A stretch of 28,651 nucleotides of DNA, from the NCBI GenBank assembly GCA_030374735.1, contig JASCIV010000256.1:1-28651 (forward strand), read 5' to 3'. This stretch comes from Gracilaria caudata (taxonomy: Eukaryota; Rhodophyta; Florideophyceae; Gracilariales; Gracilariaceae). The notes beneath the pieces are model-generated. The model saw nothing but the letters and a program-made list of their open reading frames with translations. It made no database searches and had not been told where the DNA came from. Positions 17,753 through 26,150 of this stretch are shown piece by piece. Within the stretch, counting starts at the first letter, position 1, and each line of letters opens with the position of its first letter. Both the position numbers and the translations under genes were made by a program.

Positions 17753-18856
17753 CTACCGAAGTCTATATCGAAGTATGTTACACCTAATCGCCATACTTCC
17801 GTTAAATTTGTATTCCAACCCAATATCCAAGTCTCTCTCATTGTTCTTGTTTTGCTGAACGGCAATCACACCACTCACGTGCTCATCTTTATCCATGGGC
17901 ATCGGCTCGTCGAGGAAGAATATTGTTTGCTTCCAATGCGTAGCACGGTGCATTGGACCTGTTTTGAGATGAATCTTCTTTGTGCCATACGTGAACGACA
18001 CAGTGAAGAATCCCACTATGGCTTGCAGATCATTTTGTCTTAATGCTCGTAGTTGAAAGGTGCTTGCGAAACGAAGATCGGATGTGGTACATGTGCTGAG
18101 ATCCAATGACAGTACGTTTTGAGTGGTGGTGGTTATGTGACTGCTAGGAACGACCTCTATAGCGGGTTCGCTGATAGAAAAGTTCTTCATACAAGACATG
18201 TCAAATCCGGAAACATCATGCCAGAAGTCCAACTTGTCGGCCCTCAAAACAGCATCATCACAACCGCACAGCGAGATGGAAGCACGATCCGGAAACATGA
18301 GGCCATTCGGTTTAAGCCATGCATCTCGGGCGCGAAGGACGGAAGGTAACATAAACTCATCTAGGAGAAAATAACCCATCCACTCTGACACAATGATATC
18401 AACCTTCTCTGGAAGCTGTAGCTGCTCCACGCGCGATTCTATAACGGTTATGACGTCGGACAAGCCGTTCTTCTGAACTATGAGACGCGTTTGATCCACG
18501 ATATGGGAGCAATCGACGGCATACACGCGCACTGCGCCCGCTTTTGCGGCGAAACAGCTGAGGATTCCGGTGCCGCACCCGACGTCGAGCACCACCTTTT
18601 CCCGAAATAGATGTTCATTTTGAAGAATGGCGTTTCTGAAAGTGTTGGTGCGTACTGAGTCCTTCAGCATAGTCTCATGAATACCGAAATGGGCATAGGA
18701 ATTAACGTAGTTGGGCGAAAAAGTCATGTCATAACAGCGCGCCTTACCCTGCTCTATGACGCAGGGCTTGGAATTCGGCGGCAGCAGGCGGTTGAAGACG
18801 GTGGCAGCATGATAAGGACTGAAGTGGTTGTGCACGGCGGAGCGCGTGCCATCCAT
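17753..18856 (-). CDS. PRMT1: PRMT1-type protein arginine N-methyltransferase
   Basis: This 367-aa protein has a full type I PRMT architecture. NYVNSYAHFGIHETML (49-64) is the N-terminal YFxSYxxxxIHxxML motif. VLDVGCGTGILS (89-100) is SAM-binding motif I, VYAVDCS (111-117) post-I, SEWMGYFLLDEFML (157-170) the double-E loop with E158 and E167, and THW (306-308) closes the active site in the beta-barrel. Family members make asymmetric dimethylarginine on histone H4 and RNA-binding proteins, in nucleus and cytosol. The ATG at complement 18854-18856 has an ideal context (GCCATGG) and gives the usual length; the frame is open upstream but has no earlier ATG. One oddity is that the usual ribose-binding Glu of post-I is Asp115. 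It is divergently paired with the anoctamin. Confidence 0.92.
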   Translation of the reverse strand: MDGTRSAVHNHFSPYHAATVFNRLLPPNSKPCVIEQGKARCYDMTFSPNYVNSYAHFGIHETMLKDSVRTNTFRNAILQNEHLFREKVVLDVGCGTGILSCFAAKAGAVRVYAVDCSHIVDQTRLIVQKNGLSDVITVIESRVEQLQLPEKVDIIVSEWMGYFLLDEFMLPSVLRARDAWLKPNGLMFPDRASISLCGCDDAVLRADKLDFWHDVSGFDMSCMKNFSISEPAIEVVPSSHITTTTQNVLSLDLSTCTTSDLRFASTFQLRALRQNDLQAIVGFFTVSFTYGTKKIHLKTGPMHRATHWKQTIFFLDEPMPMDKDEHVSGVIAVQQNKNNERDLDIGLEYKFNGSMAIRCNILRYRLR

Positions 18857-19373
18857 GGCGAGCGGCACGACGGCGGTTCGGAAAAGTGGGGCGAGGCTCA
18901 GGTGCGGAGACGGAGCGCGACAGAACGCATCGCCCGAAGCCGCCAAGTCGACATCCGGCGCGGCCGTGAGCGAGGTGGAACGGGAAGGTGAGAGCGTTGA
19001 TTCGTCGTACACAGCGCACGAGGGCACGCATCAAGCGCCGTGCCGGCGGCGAGACGGCGTGTAAGCGAGTGTAAGCGCCAGCTTTCGCTCTTGCAAGCGC
19101 GTGTAAGCGCCACGTGGGGCGCGTGTGCGCGCGCGCCGTTCCGCCGGGCGCTCACGTGCCGCTGTTGTCGAGAGGCGGCGCGCTCCCTGTCATTGGGCGC
19201 TGGCGCGGCGCATCGCTCTTGAGCGGAGTCCGGAGCTGGAGTCGCGTAACGGTAGTCGCGCATGGTGCGCGCGCCACCGATGCACTTACTGTTGAAGTTC
19301 GGATCGCAGCGAGCCTGTTCCGCTTCCTGCTCCGCGCTCCGCGCTTGCCGCCGTCGTTGCGTGCTCAGCTGCG
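18857..19373. promoter_or_regulatory. Bidirectional GC-rich promoter between PRMT and anoctamin
   Basis: The 517 bases between two divergent ATGs have no TATA box. They hold two CACGTG E/G-boxes (19111-19116, 19153-19158) and three GTGTAAGCG repeats (19059, 19069, 19101; the last two extended to GTGTAAGCGCCA). These repeats and boxes are candidate shared regulatory sites. Frames crossing the region in both directions are Arg/Ala-rich and typical of GC-rich noncoding DNA. Confidence 0.6.
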
Positions 19374-21464
19374 ATGGATGATACTGGCCTTCGACGACGC
19401 CGCACGCAGGGCGGTGAGGCGGACGCGCGCGCTGCTGCGCCCGCCGAGCCTTCCGCGTCTTCCGCGCCTGCCGTGCCGCCCGCTCCAGCCACGAAGGCTT
19501 CCGTCGATAGTGGCGAGGATTACTCGGATTTGCCGCCGGCTACCATGGCCGCCGCTTTCTACACCTCCAAGGGAATCGAATTGCTCAACTTTGCCAAGCG
19601 AAAGGTTGAACAGCATGGCCTTCTCACCCGCCTGGTGTCGCCCAATGGAGAACACAACGTGCTGCTCATCAACTTACCGTATGACAACATGCTTACCACC
19701 GCGGAGGAACTGGGCTTGAGGAAACGAGATCTCGAGGGCAATATTCGAACCTTCCGTGCCGCCGACGTCGAGATGTTTGCCACCTCCATAGATACTTCCT
19801 TGTTGTTCTCTCAGAGTGAACAGTTGTTGTGTCTTGAGTATCGTCTCGATCGAATCAAGCCGGATTCCCACTTTGACGACGTGCTGGGCAATGAGAGTAT
19901 TTTGGAGTGGTGTAAACGTCAGCATTATCTTGATGATGTGTTCCCACTTCATGATCCCGCTGCTGCCAATCAAATCATGTCTGAGCTTTCGTTTGGCAAG
20001 CCCTTGTACGACGTCGGTGGCATTTCCAAAATACAAGATTACTTTGGAGATAAGGTTGCGCTCTATTTCTCCTTCCTCGTCTTCTATACCAAGATGCTTG
20101 TCACCTGTGCAATAGCTGGTGCAACTTCTTCGTTGCTCTCATACTTGATGCCCTCGCGATCTTCGGCTCTTCTTTTCCTGTACAGTATTTTTTCCACTTT
20201 GTGGGGGTCGCTTCTCACGAGTTTGTGGAAACGGAAGAATGTTGAGATTGTGTATATGTGGACTTCTCTCATCATGGGTGACTCTTCGGATATGTCTCTC
20301 ATGTCTATGACGAAAAAGGAGGACCTTCGTCGCAAGTTCTTCGGCATCGAAGTCAGCCATCGTATCACTGGTGAGAAAGTCATAGTCTTTCCCAAGCGAC
20401 AGCGGATGTTGCGTTTAGCCGTGTCCTTTGTTGTTGTTCTTCTCTCTCTGTTCTTGTCCACTCGTCTCATGATGGCTGGACTTGACTTTGAAGATATCAT
20501 GAATGATTGGCTTGAAACCAAGGCTCACTTGTACAAGTGGTCTTCACATTTTATCATGAAGGCGATTGTTCTCAAGAATGTTCCGCTCGTTGTCTACCTC
20601 GGCTCCCTCAATATCTTGAATACCGCGTACAACATCATAGCGAAGAAGCTCACTGAGAATGAAAACCACAAGTACAACTCCGAGCACGAAAACAGCTTGG
20701 TTCTTAAGCTGGTGCTGTTCCAGTTCCTGAACATGAACATGGCGTACTTATACGTGGCCTTTGTTCGACGTGATTACGAACGCCTGGCCTCCTCCATTCG
20801 CTCTGTTCTCTTGGTTGAACTTGTCATTGGGAACATCAAAGAAACTGTCATTCCTATCTTCCTCGCCCGCCGTCGACGACAGGCCAAGCTTGATGAAGCG
20901 CTGAAAAAGAAGAAAGAACAAAACCCGGATCTTGACGAATCGGAATGTTTCGTCAAACCTTCCGATCTTGACCCTATCTCCACGCAGCTCGAAATGGAAC
21001 CTGACAACGGTGTCTTCGAAGACTACTTTGAACTGGTTCGCCAGTTCTCCCAGATCACTCTCTTCGCGGCTGCCTTTCCTCTAGGTGCTGTGTTGGCAGC
21101 AATCAACAACTTCATCGAGGTGTACACGGATACTTACAAGCTCGTCTACATGACCAGACGTTCTTCCCCCCGCCGGGCCCTCGACATTGGTGCGTGGGTT
21201 CGGGCGTTTGAGTTTATTTCAGTGGTGTCTATAATGACTAATCTTGGTATCATTACCGTAACCGGCGATCATGCGCATGCTGTGGTTGGGAGAGGCATCC
21301 CCAAGACTGAAGAATACTTTTGGATGATTGCTATTGAGCATATTCTGCTTGTTGTTCGGGTAGGGCTGATGACCATGTACGAGGGAATCCCGTCATGGGT
21401 TCGAGATCAACGTGCCAAGGAGCGATATCTAGCTTCTAAGAAATCTTCGTCTCAAAGGTCTTAA
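19374..21464 (+). CDS. Anoctamin/TMEM16-family membrane protein (ion channel or lipid scramblase)
   Basis: This 696-aa protein has a Pro/Ala-rich N-terminus (about 15-45), a cytosolic domain to about 220, then a multi-pass region. YFGDKVALYFSFLVFYTKML (223-241) marks the first helix. NENHKYNSEHENSLVLK (428-445) and QFSQITLFAAAFPLGAVLAAINN (557-579) are family signatures. The calcium-binding positions of TMEM16 look mostly kept: N487 and E490 (TM6), D550 and E553 (TM7; one Glu replaced by Asp), E582 and D586 (TM8). Family members are calcium-activated chloride channels or phospholipid scramblases, or ER-plasma-membrane tethers (yeast Ist2); which applies is not visible. A basic/Ser-rich tail ends the protein. 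The start has ATG context GCGATGG; M58 is a less likely alternative. Confidence 0.92.
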   Translation: MDDTGLRRRRTQGGEADARAAAPAEPSASSAPAVPPAPATKASVDSGEDYSDLPPATMAAAFYTSKGIELLNFAKRKVEQHGLLTRLVSPNGEHNVLLINLPYDNMLTTAEELGLRKRDLEGNIRTFRAADVEMFATSIDTSLLFSQSEQLLCLEYRLDRIKPDSHFDDVLGNESILEWCKRQHYLDDVFPLHDPAAANQIMSELSFGKPLYDVGGISKIQDYFGDKVALYFSFLVFYTKMLVTCAIAGATSSLLSYLMPSRSSALLFLYSIFSTLWGSLLTSLWKRKNVEIVYMWTSLIMGDSSDMSLMSMTKKEDLRRKFFGIEVSHRITGEKVIVFPKRQRMLRLAVSFVVVLLSLFLSTRLMMAGLDFEDIMNDWLETKAHLYKWSSHFIMKAIVLKNVPLVVYLGSLNILNTAYNIIAKKLTENENHKYNSEHENSLVLKLVLFQFLNMNMAYLYVAFVRRDYERLASSIRSVLLVELVIGNIKETVIPIFLARRRRQAKLDEALKKKKEQNPDLDESECFVKPSDLDPISTQLEMEPDNGVFEDYFELVRQFSQITLFAAAFPLGAVLAAINNFIEVYTDTYKLVYMTRRSSPRRALDIGAWVRAFEFISVVSIMTNLGIITVTGDHAHAVVGRGIPKTEEYFWMIAIEHILLVVRVGLMTMYEGIPSWVRDQRAKERYLASKKSSSQRS

Positions 21465-21794
21465 GCTGCTTGAACCCTGTTGCTTCAGATTAGTTTGCTG
21501 TGCGCTTTTGACGTGCCCTGAAGTGTTGTACCCTACGATCGTATCTTGTTGTCGGCCCTTCTTCGTATGCTGCTGTGCCACTATGTCGCTATTAAAACCG
21601 CCTGATAGCAACATATGACCTTGTTCCCATACTTGTGCCGGAAGATTTACAACTGACTGCTCTTGTTTCTCGTATGCGCCAATGTGTGACGTGTTGCTGC
21701 TTTTGGCATGTCATTTCTCACTGTTCTGTCACATTGTATACAATCATCATGATGAGTAGAATTCTTTTTTTTAATACCGGATATAGCCAATGCA

Positions 21795-21800
21795 AATAAA
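21795..21800 (+). terminator. Candidate polyadenylation signal for anoctamin
   Basis: AATAAA lies 331 bases after the anoctamin stop. An ATTAAA-like element (TATTAAAACC, about 21590) is closer and may be used instead. Confidence 0.25.
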
Positions 21801-22230
21801 GCTTTAAACCGTTCTTGGTGTGTAGTAACGAAGAAGCTACTTCTGTTATGATTTGGATTGGTGAAAACCAAAGCTCTCTCCGTATTCGCTGGGTATACAA
21901 ACCCACCCCTATCGCTCTTGACCATTCAGAAGACTCGTTGCCCGTCATCAGCGATTCTTTCGTCTCTACCCATGACTTCTATTATTTGAAACTAAGTGTC
22001 CTTAGCTCTTATTATACACGGATTATTCAACATCGGAGATAACAAGAAATTGAGCTGCGTCAACTGCTTGTGTTTCGTGCTCATGGTCAAAAAAAAGAAA
22101 CGAGAGGTCCTCGGGCAGGCTATTCCAAGACTACCATTTGCAAGGTGATGCCCCCCAAGCGTGTCGACTTGCCTGGAAGGCACAGAAAAACTTCTGTCTT
22201 TGGCTTGATACATGAGCAGGTCAAGCCAAG

Positions 22231-22722
22231 ATGGTAGCTGGCCTTCGAGATGCCTCAAACTTGGCCCAGGCATGTTCTTCACAAGCCCGACAAGCATGTC
22301 AAAAGTTTCACTCCTTTCGTCACGATGTGAGCTCTTCTTGTAAGAAACATGATGTAGACCATCTCGAGCAGGAAATCTCTTCTGGAATTGCTGTGTGTGA
22401 ACAGCATAATGTTACCTCAGACGTTCGAGCTACAAAGAAGAAACGCGAGTTCGCTCTTAACATTGGAGAGACCAAGTCTACGAGTATTCTCGTGAGAATG
22501 GAACATTCTCCAATCCCAGAACGCCAGCATGGATGTGTGATAGGTTATCTATCACCACATGTTATCCGGATCACATCTTCTGATGTTGTTGCCGATTTTG
22601 TTGATGAAGGGCAGACACGTTACACGTCGCGGCATGCGGTCCCGGTCCGTTACAAGGGATTTATATTTACCCTCCATGAGGTAAAAACGAACGACCGAGC
22701 TGCACCGGGGCTCAGAACGTGA
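22231..22722 (+). CDS. Hypothetical ORF of 163 codons running into a repeat
   Basis: An ATG-initiated frame encodes a charged protein with repeated Cys/Gln/Ala helices at the start (residues 10-60), a KKKRE basic patch (about 69-73) and a more beta-like C-terminal half. No motif is recognised. Its last 13 codons lie inside the tRNA-like repeat fragment (22683-22750), so the C-terminus at least is recent or spurious. The length is only slightly above what chance gives here. Confidence 0.25.
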   Translation: MVAGLRDASNLAQACSSQARQACQKFHSFRHDVSSSCKKHDVDHLEQEISSGIAVCEQHNVTSDVRATKKKREFALNIGETKSTSILVRMEHSPIPERQHGCVIGYLSPHVIRITSSDVVADFVDEGQTRYTSRHAVPVRYKGFIFTLHEVKTNDRAAPGLRT

Positions 22723-22750
22723 ACACAAGAAGCCACGTATAGCCATTTAC
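22683..22750 (-). repeat. Partial second copy of the tRNA-like repeat (5' part)
   Basis: Read on the minus strand, GTAAATGGCTATACGTGGCT...CCGGTGCAGCTCGGTCG parallels the 5' part of the longer copy ending at 23134 (GTAAATCGCTATACCTGGCT...CCGGTGTGGCTCAGTCG). Similarity stops after the A-box-like segment, and no B box is found to its left. The two copies are in the same orientation, with this one starting where the longer copy would end. Confidence 0.5.
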
Positions 22751-23134
22751 CTTCTCGCACTTCACCCAATGCAGAATGGCCAGAATCGCAGGTTGAAACA
22801 AAGACCTGAACACAAGGATTCTGGGCAACACGAACTGTTGCACCCATTGGGGAAGGGTGCAGATGGCGTGGAGACACACAGCCATCAGCGAACATGTCAG
22901 GGCGTCGCACGCGAGACAGATTCTCTCTGAAGTATTGGGTGATCAGGCCAATCTCAGAGCGCAGGCACGAAAACACCCTCAAATATTTTTCGTGCAGAGC
23001 CTGGCGAGACTCGAACTCGCGACCTACGAAAGGCCTCGCCAACCTACGAAACGCCACAGCAATGACAGTCAGAGGTGAAACGACTGAGCCACACCGGAAC
23101 TCAGGCCGTAGTAGGAGCCAGGTATAGCGATTTA
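22751..23134 (-). repeat. tRNA-derived, SINE-like repeat with A and B boxes
   Basis: On the minus strand TGGCTCAGTCG (23081-23091) matches a Pol III A box and GAGTTCGAGTC (23008-23018) a B box. The T-arm is intact (GCGAG TTCGAGT CTCGC). The acceptor stem does not pair: TCCGGTG faces CAGGCTC. The spacing is stretched by a short tandem duplication containing TTTCGTAGGT. It is therefore not a functional tRNA gene but a tRNA-related repeat. The body runs left to about 22751, where the second copy begins. The left limit is inferred. Confidence 0.5.
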
Positions 23135-23544
23135 CTCCTTGCTATGACGAGACTCATGCGACGGTCCTATGGCCTCTTTCTGACCACGCACAGAAAAGCA
23201 GCCGTACACATGATGTGTGATGCTGTAGTGCATCAGATAAGGTTACACTACAAGTGCTATTGTATGAACTGATCATAACAGTGCGCTTAAACTCACGCAC
23301 CGTGCCAATCCACTCTTCTCTCAATCAGTGAGTTCTAACTGTAAACGAAAGCATCACTGATTACGATGATCACGTCGATATTTTTTATCGCGCCTTTCAC
23401 AGATGTGATAACAATCGACAGGGTTGATTGCCAACCATTGACGACTATGTGCGTGACCGCAGGGGAAGTCAGCAACCTTCCCTGCAAAATTTTTATCACG
23501 GACGGACTTCGTCGTTCCTCCTGCCTAAGCTCAATATAAGCGAC
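23135..23544. other. Unassigned stretch leading into the ISDME copy
   Basis: I see no gene. In the frame of the downstream ORF the sequence is open from about 23428 but has no ATG until 23545. The coding similarity to 26020-26100 begins at about 23520 (PK.xISDME). Confidence 0.35.
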
Positions 23545-23673
23545 ATGGAATATCATTTCGTCTTGCAGCATCTGCTCAACCTACTCATCATCCACTTAAC
23601 CTTGCCATCAAAAAAGCCCGGTTGCCTCCAAATTGCGATATGCTTCAGATTTGACAGAGCTGAATTATTCTGA
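23545..23673 (+). pseudogene. Copy of the ISDME/HLL small-peptide sequence, probably decayed
   Basis: An ATG frame of 42 codons starts MEYHFVLQHLLNLLIIHLT, preceded in frame by LPKLNISD. The counterpart at 26046 reads MEPHWVLKHLLTQLVIHRT, preceded by SPKFYISD. DNA similarity covers about 80 bases. Downstream, further frames in other phases (23633-23851 without ATG, 23871-24080 from an ATG) could be pieces of a frameshifted longer gene, but I cannot match them to protein A or B. The function is unknown. Confidence 0.4.
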
Positions 23674-23870
23674 CAAAAAAAAGTTCGAGGATGTTATCGA
23701 TTTGGTCCACCTTGAATTGCAACAGTTGATAAGTTTCCAAGATGATCGTAATTGTCTCGCTCATGATCCCCATGTGCTTGATACCTTCGTAGAGCTTCAG
23801 CGAAAATTGTTTGAATCTACTGGGTGTATATTTTCAATCAGAATCCGGTAGAGGAAAGAATGGGTAATTT

Positions 23871-24080
23871 ATGAACGGTTTTCACGAGTGCATACCACTG
23901 TGGGAATCTACGAAGGCAGATATGCAAAAAAAACCCATTCAGATAACTTGGTTTCTTGGATCAGCCATGGGTCTCACTTACGAAAATTCGTCTTCGAAGC
24001 AAAGATTAGCTTCAAGAGCTGATGTCCTGTTCGAGTTCAAGGAAAGGTCATACGATACAGAGTACTACAAGCGATCATGA
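23871..24080 (+). CDS. Short ORF, possible fragment of a decayed gene
   Basis: An ATG-initiated 69-codon frame contains WESTKADMQKKPIQITW and is rich in Lys/Glu/Ser. It follows the ISDME copy and an intervening frame in another phase (23633-23851, containing FEDVIDLVHLELQQLI). The composition is protein-like rather than Arg/Cys-rich, which suggests that 23545-24080 may be a gene broken by frameshifts. No family is recognised. Confidence 0.25.
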   Translation: MNGFHECIPLWESTKADMQKKPIQITWFLGSAMGLTYENSSSKQRLASRADVLFEFKERSYDTEYYKRS

Positions 24081-24460
24081 GCACCAAATGAAGAAGCTTC
24101 TGCGACAGAGTTCTGGATTTGAATGGCATTCATATGTTAATTGGTCGCCTGCTAATTGGGTGGTGAGAACAAAGAAGACACAGTGATAACAAGTAAATGG
24201 AAGAGAGGAACTTTTTTTGTTTATGGAATTGCGAATGGTAGCGATTTATGATATTAATGGCTTAATAAATGAGAGAGTACAAATGAAGAGCCTTATGCTC
24301 ACATGTTCTATTGATATAATCAGAAAGTAATAAATCTGGAATACATGCATTATGAAAGAAGAAAGAGACCTTTTTTGTAGCATTTACAGCAGTTTGACAT
24401 CCTATATGCATTTGTTGTGATTCAATGGTGCTTTTTTTTACTCGAATTGGGTTATGGTAT

Positions 24461-24595
24461 AGAGTGCACCTCTACTGGAAGCGCCACGTCGATTTCTGGC
24501 CTTTTTAAGGAGAGAGAAGTCCCTTTAGGTGCCTTTTGGTTGTGTTAGGAATTAGGGCACAACTTCCACAATAAAGAAGAAGAAGAGTGCACCTC
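24461..24595 (+). mobile_element. Possible short retroposon flanked by 12-bp direct repeats
   Basis: AGAGTGCACCTC occurs exactly at 24461-24472 and 24584-24595. The 111 bases between them end in CACAATAAAGAAGAAGA, an AATAAA followed by a purine-rich tail. Long direct repeats plus an A-rich 3' end are the signature of target-primed retroposition. No related copy is seen elsewhere in the window. Confidence 0.4.
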
Positions 24596-25228
24596 ACGCT
24601 CTGGGTGGTAAGCCCGTTTGCAAACGGTACTTTGAGGATCAAGAAGAAGGACTACATTGTTCGAGCCATGATGCAGTTTTGATATATGCTCTGCCAAAGC
24701 GAACCGCTGGTGCTGAAAACTCTCTTCAGATCATATTCGTTTCAATGCCGTGCGTTACAATCAATATAAAAAAAGACACCATGTGCGCAAAGAGTACAAT
24801 GTGGATGGTATTTGAGTATTGCCTTTCATGACGCCGTTTGTAAGGTATGATAATGCTTAGAAATCATCGTCCCGCCTTGTTCTATTCCTGTTTTGAGGGA
24901 CTAATGCTCTTCAACGGATACCATGTGCATCGAGCTTGGCCACAACTTGTATGTTTAAGGGGGGTTCGTATGTGCTAAACATAGAATAGATACGTGCAAC
25001 ACATTGGAGAAGAAATCATCAGCATGAGCACACAAGCCGAGAAGCGGGACTGTAGGACCTATATGATTCTGTTTCATCAGTCTCGTGGCTCGACTGAGCA
25101 GCGCCGGTGCGGCTGACGTAATCCATGCACGTGCACATAGCTGTTTTTGAGCGAGATGTAGAGCGAGGTCGGTGTTTCGGAAGCAATGTCGCACCTTTGC
25201 GACACGCAGGGACGCCGGGCCTACTCTT

Positions 25229-25291
25229 TTTTTCAGAGTACACGTGCAACGCATCCATTTGATGGATGCGTTGCACGTGTAATCTGAGAAA
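25229..25291. repeat. 30-bp near-perfect inverted repeat, 3-base loop
   Basis: The arms 25229-25258 and 25262-25291 are reverse complements at 28 of 30 positions, around the loop TTG. Each arm contains CACGTG. The core is CACGTGCAACGCATCCAT. It is the longest foldback in the window. Confidence 0.85.
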
Positions 25292-25925
25292 CAACAGAAA
25301 AATAGAATTGATCTATCTGTGTCAAATGTCAGCACTATACTTCGCAATTGCGCACGGCCTACAGCTGCCGAAAGCTTTTCAACACGCAACGTTTCGCGGC
25401 GCATGCAAGTTCTGAAGAAGCCTGCGTGACATGACCGAAGCCAGAACGCCGTTCAAGTTCACGCCGCCGCTATCATTGATGCGTGTTGAGTCAACACTTG
25501 TTGCTTGTCAGCAATGCATTCGTCTGTGAATTCCTACGTGAAAGCAAGAGAAGATACACTCACTCCCCTTTTTGGTTGTGGACGGGCGGAGTAAACCGGG
25601 TCCGTTACGCATGGGACTGTCAACCGCGCACGCCCGGCTGATGAGCTGTCACCCACACCGCTCGCGTGACACAGCGCGTTCAATTTGCTGTAACGTAATA
25701 CTGTACCTTTTTCTTTCTGCGCTCGTTGCGCAGTGACCCGGGCAGGCACTCGCGTTCGGCTGTGAGGCGAGTGGAGGCACGACAGCGTGATGACGTCACG
25801 TATACGTGAGTGACAGAGTAGTCGATCCTTGTTGATGTCAACAGCCGTTATCTAGAAGCTGCCTCTGCGGTGCGTACTGGCGTGTTGACGTGCCATGGAC
25901 GTTGCCTCGCACTGCGGTAGTGCGC

Positions 25926-26150
25926 ATGGAGCCTCAACTGTCAGTGTCATGCGCCGCGCCACTTGCGATGCTTCGCCGCCATGATTCCTCTTCCATTTCC
26001 TCTTCCCTCGATCGTTTCGATTCCCCTAAGTTCTACATAAGCGACATGGAGCCTCATTGGGTCTTGAAGCATCTTCTCACCCAACTCGTCATCCACCGCA
26101 CCGCTTCATTTGAGTCGCTTGGTCGTCACCACATTACGTCATCTTCATGA
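25926..26150 (+). CDS. Small ORF with DRF...FYISDME...HLL signature, overlapping the start of gene B by ATGA
   Basis: An ATG frame of 74 codons contains LDRFDSPKFYISDMEPHW and then VLKHLLTQLVIH. An internal ATG at 26046 would give 34 codons, matching the start of the copy at 23545. Its stop (TGA 26148-26150) overlaps the ATG of gene B (26147) as ATGA, an arrangement that can allow termination-reinitiation. A further short frame from the ATG at 25980 in a strong context ends at 26039. The segment may be a regulatory uORF, a separate microprotein, or a former exon joined to B by splicing. I recognise no family. Confidence 0.45.
   Translation: MEPQLSVSCAAPLAMLRRHDSSSISSSLDRFDSPKFYISDMEPHWVLKHLLTQLVIHRTASFESLGRHHITSSS

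Larger units (their letters stand above)
24081..25925. other. AT-rich to mixed stretch without recognisable genes
   Basis: About 1.8 kb. It contains a possible short retroposon (24461-24595) and a 30-bp foldback (25229-25291). Minus-strand frames at 24955-25404 pass through the foldback and have no motif. Composition becomes GC-rich from about 25560, and this part may serve as promoter for the 25926/26147 ORFs. Confidence 0.35.

Noticed and set aside
18857..19027. In-frame N-terminal extension of the PRMT (57 codons)
   Set aside because: It would start at GTG, its composition is Ser/Ala-rich as expected from GC-rich noncoding DNA, and the ATG at 18856 has an ideal context and gives the family length.
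22993..23098. Functional tRNA gene on the minus strand
   Set aside because: A and B boxes and T-arm are present, but the acceptor stem does not pair and no clean anticodon arm can be drawn; treated as a tRNA-derived repeat.
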